Notes under the pieces: generated by a model | Databases searched by the model: none | What the model was told of the DNA's origin: nothing | What the model saw: the letters and a program-made list of their open reading frames with translations, nothing else | Shown: piece by piece, positions 60,301 to 64,000 of the stretch | Layout: every line of letters begins with the position of its first letter | How positions within the stretch are numbered: position 1 is the stretch's first letter | From: Embiotoca jacksoni | Taxonomy: Eukaryota > Chordata > Actinopteri > Embiotocidae | DNA length: 64,000 bases | Assembly: GCA_022577435.1 (NCBI GenBank) | Contig: JAKOON010000021.1 | Coordinates: 1,342,501 to 1,406,500, forward strand | Reading direction: 5' to 3' | Made by a program: the position numbers and the translations under genes

Positions 60301-62523
60301 ATTTTAAGGGGTATTGACTTGTGTGGATACACAAGGGAAGGCAAATTTGCGATCTAAGGAAAGAGGGGTGAGGGGGGGCGGCTGGAGATGGAGTATCAGA
60401 AGTCGGCGTGGCAGGGCAAGGACAGTCAGAGGGCAGAGCCAACAGACTGTTTTTAACAGACTCATTTCGATGCACCTTCCCTCGAGCTGGACACCTTCTG
60501 TATTTGTCATATCGAAAGCCACCTCTGTGATTCCTACTTTAAAATTGTACCTGCATCGCGTAATGTCATAAATAAAAGAAAGGGCGGATGTTTCGGCTTT
60601 TTTTTTTTTAAAGTCGTCATCACTTACGACTTCGAAGCCCCTGAAAACTTTGTTTAAATTCCTAATTAGTTATTTCTAATTAAGAAACGATGACATTTAA
60701 AGCCTCTATAATTCATATTTTTCCATTAAAAAAATGAATCGCATTGTGAAAATGGTTGCTTGCAGTAAGAAATGCAGAGTTATCATCCAGCCCAGCGATT
60801 CCCCTGAGCTCCAGGGGGCTTTTTTAAAAAAAAAAATATTTATTTTATTTTTTAGCTGCCCTCAGGTCATTCTTTAGGTTTTCTGGCCCACGGTCACTGG
60901 TTTGGTTCACCACTTTCAGAGCATGTTTTCTGCCACAGCAGGGAGCTGACTGTAGTGAAAAAGCCCTAAAAACCCACTGCATGCTGCATAGCCTGCACTA
61001 CCAAGAGACCCAGACAAAGCATATGACCATCCTGTGAACAATGTTGCGCGTGTAGCAGCTAACAAGGCAGATGGTTTTTTTTTTGTTTGTTTGTTTTTTG
61101 GGGGAGACTAAAATAAGTGCTAGTCTCAGAATGAATATTAGACTCACATTTGATCAATGTTAATGTTTTGTGACCTGGTGAATTGACATTGGTGCATTTG
61201 AGAAGACAGTTTGTTTTTTTTCCTCGACCTTTATTAAGACTTTTTTGTATTCTTTGATCACTTTGCTCCGACGTCCTCGGATGGGCGTGTCGCTCCGAGA
61301 ACTCGGTTCTCCGGGACCTACTTTTAATTTGTCGTCCTCCCCTCACTGTAGAAATCACCTCAACAACTTCACTGTTTGTTCCAGCTGCAGCGGCTGAAGC
61401 GCTCCCTGTCCTTCAAATCGGTCATGCGCAGCAAGAGCGTGGACAACTTTTTCCAGCGGGCCAACGGCGATTCGCGGCCGACCTCGGCCCTCATCACCGT
61501 GCCGCCGCCGCCGCCGCCATCTCCTCCCCCGTTCTCCGAGTCGCCCCTGGCCTACGAGCGCTCTCCTTCCCTCTCCCCTTCTATCAGCCCGAACCCTTCA
61601 TTGTCGTCGCACTCCCCATCCATCAGTCCTTCGCTCTCCGTGACCTCCAAGACCCAGCCAAAGTCTCATGCCCCGCCGATGCAGCAGGTCAAGACCCACT
61701 GTTTCCAGGAGCACGTCTTCCGTAGGCCTACCAACTGTCAGCGATGCAAACACACCATCCAAGGTGGGCAAACTGTTGCACTTACCTGGCCCCGTATGTA
61801 TGTATGTATGTATGTGTATATATATAGAGTTACTATGAATAACTCTTCTGAAGTTAAACATGCTCTGTTGTTTCTTTTGATGCATTGTTTTTTTTTTCTT
61901 TTCCTTGCTTGTATCAGTCTCATGGAGGAAATAAATATGTTTTAGGAGGTAAGTAACACAGTAAGAAGCCTGACATAGTTGAATGTTAGCATTTTAAACA
62001 TATTGATTTTTTTTTAACGTGCCTGTCTGTACAGCTATCTGCAACACCTGACCTAAAGACACCAGTTAAAACCTCACACAGCATCAGCGCACCAAAGTAG
62101 TTTTTTGGAGGTTTTTCCTTTTGAGACTACTGTTGCTTTACTCAAATGAAACACTTTTTTTTTTTTAATTTTTTTTTTTTAAAAGGACTGAAGATCATCA
62201 AAAAAAAAAAATCGTACTGCGGACTGTTTGCCGTGCGGCTATTTTGCTTGGCAGAAAATAGTCCCAATGAAAATTATTGACAGCCGGCTCTGTCCTCTGG
62301 GAGTTGTTTTGCTTTGCAGGTCTATTTGCCTGCTGACAGTTCTCAGCTGTGCTGTTTATGTAAATCGGGTCCACCGGTTACATCCGCCAAACCGATGAAA
62401 CCGAATTTCTTATTTGGTGTCGTTGCAGGGAACTCCAAGCAGGGGCTGCGTTGCAAAGCCTGCAAGCTGGCGGCTCACCTCTGGTGCTCCTCTGAGCTCT
62501 CCCAGCAGCCCTGTAATGGCAAG
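49037..62523 (+). CDS. stac2: SH3 and cysteine-rich domain-containing protein 2, 5' part (exons 1-3; gene runs off the right edge)
   Basis: STAC proteins are cytoplasmic adaptors with a C1-type zinc finger and SH3 domains. They bind L-type (CaV1) calcium channels, affecting trafficking and calcium-dependent inactivation; STAC2 is mainly neuronal. Coding exons seen are 49037-49126 (phase 0 out), 61385-61763 (phase 1 out) and 62429-62523 (phase 0 out), giving 188 codons. The start MTEISEKENEP matches human STAC2 MTEMSEKENEP, and the junction ESK/LQRLKRSLSFK matches human ETK/LQRFKRSLSLK, which separates it from STAC and STAC3. Residues about 134-184 form the C1 domain with pattern H-X12-C-X2-C-X13-C-X2-C-X4-H-X2-C-X8-C, all eight zinc ligands present. 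The linker between the N-terminal motif and C1 is Pro/Ser-rich and longer than in human. The SH3-encoding exons were not found before 64000. Confidence 0.95.
49826..49846. repeat. Poly-C tract in STAC2 intron 1
   Basis: An uninterrupted C21. Confidence 0.93.
54331..54388. repeat. (TG)n microsatellite in STAC2 intron 1
   Basis: About 58 bp of uninterrupted TG. Confidence 0.96.
55200..57000. promoter_or_regulatory. CpG-dense block within STAC2 intron 1
   Basis: CpG dinucleotides are far denser here than in the flanking intron, peaking at about 56080-56660 with clusters such as CGCGCCGCGCGTCACGTCGG. It may be an internal promoter, an enhancer or an unmethylated island. No STAC2-compatible coding exon is visible in it. 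Confidence 0.4.
61385..61763 (+). CDS. stac2: STAC2 coding exon 2 (N-terminal motif, Pro/Ser linker, first half of C1)
   Basis: The exon starts after TTCCAG with LQRLKRSLSFKSVMRSKSVD. It continues through a proline run (CCG repeats at 61500-61515) and a Ser/Pro-rich linker, then HCFQEHVFRRPTNCQRCKHT, the first four zinc ligands of C1. It ends in phase 1 at GTGGGC. A second in-frame acceptor (CTGCAG) lies 6 nt downstream. Confidence 0.95.
62429..62523 (+). CDS. stac2: STAC2 coding exon 3 (second half of C1 domain)
   Basis: The exon encodes GNSKQGLRCKACKLAAHLWC and SSELSQQPCNGK. The GNSKQGLRCK stretch is identical to human STAC2. It supplies the remaining zinc ligands (C, C, H, C, C... order as in C1) and ends at a GTAAGA donor in phase 0. 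Confidence 0.95.
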
Positions 62524-64000
62524 GTAAGAGATCAGACGGACATCTCATTGCACCTTTATCAACGGTTCACGTAAACTGAACGGTAACACAAAGTTTGTGC
62601 GGCGCAGACATGATATCCGGCTTTCAAGAGATATTCAGTCATCTGGTGTGAACAGGAGTGTGAAACACATTTCTCAGATGTTCCACCAAAGTAACTGCAT
62701 TTGCAGCCTTGGCACTGGCATACATATAATGTATAAAATATTAATTTTAGGCTTGACAGTATTTGTATGAACGGTACAGTGATGCTTCGGTTTTTCGTTT
62801 CGGTCTCTCTTTTTTTCACAATTGTGAAGCACTTAGCTCGTTTAACAAATGACACATCCACAGCTATTTATTACATTTTATTATCCTGTGGAAGGGCACA
62901 TTGCCAAACTAGAGGAGACAACTCATGAGGATAAAATGCTTAATCACTGCTCAGGTTGGCTTTGTATCAATAATATTAAGTTCAGTGTACCTCAGTTGCT
63001 CTGCTCTTTTGCTGCTGTCATCTCCCAGCAGTCCGGCTTAACGTGGCCAAAAATATTTGTCACGCAGTTAATTGCATTTTTGCATTTGTGCATGTCTTGT
63101 CTAAAATTTACCGGAAATGTGCACGTTCTCTGTGGGGGGGGGGGGGGGGGGGGGGGGCTAACCCAGAATGTGTCGTGTCAGCAGAATTGAACAGCATCTC
63201 GATGCTGTAATTGTGTCTCTCAGTGAGCTGGCATAGGCTGTAGTCCTGGTAATATGCTTAGCCTCAAAGCCCCCCGTCTTGTTAAAAGAGGATAAAGCCC
63301 TTTTCAGACCAGCAAAGACAAAAAGGTAGGGGCTATAATTAGAACACGGACCGGCCATGGCTTTGCAACGTAGACTGAGACTGGAAATGTGCGAGAGGGT
63401 AGCAGTGGGATCAAATTATCTCCCAACTATAAATGCCAAAGCAGGAACAAAAAGCTGAGGAGGATGACACTGATAAAGTTTACGTGGCCACCTCCCAACA
63501 TTTTTTTCACTCGGCCTTTTTGTCCTTCCTCCTGCATGTGCTGCTCTTCTCGCATAACGCTCTCCTTCTCTTCCTCTCTCTTGTCTGGCCACTACATTTC
63601 CTTCCTCCCCTCTCAACCCTGTTGGAAAATCAATATCTCTCTGTACCAGCTGGTCTGTCTAATTCAGTGTGAAATTCAGTGTGTTTGAGGCGCACACAAT
63701 CCCTCGAGGATATGACACGGCAGGCTCTCGCCAAGCTTTCGGCAATGTCCTTTTCGATCACTGCGCACTCATCAAAGCAAGGATTAGGCTTTTTACTGAA
63801 ACTGGATGGAGTTTGAGGCTCCATCTATGTATATTAACATGTGTGGGATCACTCAACCAAAGTTGTTTGGCGCGAATAGATTTAATGTATAATTTAGATT
63901 GGGATTAAAGCACTGTAATTGTTTGGGTGCAATTTCAAATTTGAGGCATACTGAAAATGCAGGTTTGAAATGGAAACGAAATGTAGACTAGAGATGGAAG
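62524..64000 (+). other. stac2: STAC2 intron 3 (incomplete)
   Basis: No sequence resembling the next STAC2 exon (which should follow NGK with a Thr/Ser-rich segment) is visible before the window ends. The stretch contains a 24-nt poly-G (63134-63157) and a candidate non-coding element at 63176-63360. Confidence 0.65.
63134..63157. repeat. Poly-G tract in STAC2 intron 3
   Basis: An uninterrupted G24. Confidence 0.94.

Larger units (their letters stand above)
49127..61384 (+). other. stac2: STAC2 intron 1 (12.3 kb)
   Basis: This is a long first intron without recognisable coding exons. It contains a poly-A (49512-49534), a 21-nt poly-C (49826-49846), a long (TG)n (54331-54388), a CpG-dense block (about 55200-57000), a poly-G (56138-56152) and several AT-rich blocks that look like conserved non-coding elements (for example 51700-51920 and 60090-60300). 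Open frames of 80-200 codons occur, but none resembles a known protein or joins STAC2 in phase. Confidence 0.7.

Noticed and set aside
1..64000. Search for CRISPR arrays, operons, phage or bacterial defence systems, viral genes and toxins
   Set aside because: Nothing of this kind is present. The tandem repeats are simple microsatellites without spacers, and gene structure is vertebrate.

Overview
The window is genomic DNA from a ray-finned (teleost) fish, probably a percomorph. The evidence is intron-containing vertebrate genes with compact introns (mostly 90-460 bp), many long (CA)n and homopolymer tracts, a degenerate Tc1-type transposon of the kind common in fish, and two genes, MED1 and STAC2, that sit in one conserved neighbourhood on human 17q12. 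It is not a bacterial or phage region: there are no operons, CRISPR arrays or prokaryotic defence systems.

Layout. 1-1345 is non-coding and AT-rich with a CA microsatellite. At 1346-1558 two short exons separated by an 88-bp intron may be the 3' coding end of a plus-strand gene lying left of the window; I do not recognise the product. 1559-21400 is about 20 kb without a recognisable gene. It holds microsatellites, a fold-back repeat (15141-15560), a Tc1 relic (19378-19773) and several AT-rich, homeodomain/POU-motif-rich blocks that look like candidate conserved non-coding elements. 21410-33400 is a complete MED1 gene (Mediator subunit 1) on the plus strand: 16 coding exons, 1825 codons, every intron phase consistent, both LXXLL nuclear-receptor boxes present, and one GC-AG intron. 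33400-48450 is about 15 kb of intergenic sequence with repeats and no recognisable gene. 48480-62523 holds the 5' part of STAC2 (SH3 and cysteine-rich domain adaptor) on the plus strand: a promoter with two CCAAT boxes, three coding exons covering the N-terminus and the whole C1 zinc finger, and a 12-kb first intron with a CpG-dense core. The SH3-encoding exons lie beyond the right edge.

The two genes are unrelated in function: MED1 is a nuclear transcription co-activator subunit and STAC2 a cytoplasmic adaptor for L-type calcium channels. Their co-orientation matches the human order CDK12 - MED1 - FBXL20 - STAC2, but FBXL20 is not recognisable between them and CDK12 is not recognisable in the 21 kb upstream of MED1.

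I found no convincing novel biological system. The items most worth checking are the GC-AG intron, the unidentified C-terminal exon pair at the left end, a near-perfect hairpin in MED1 intron 1, and the CpG-dense block inside STAC2 intron 1.
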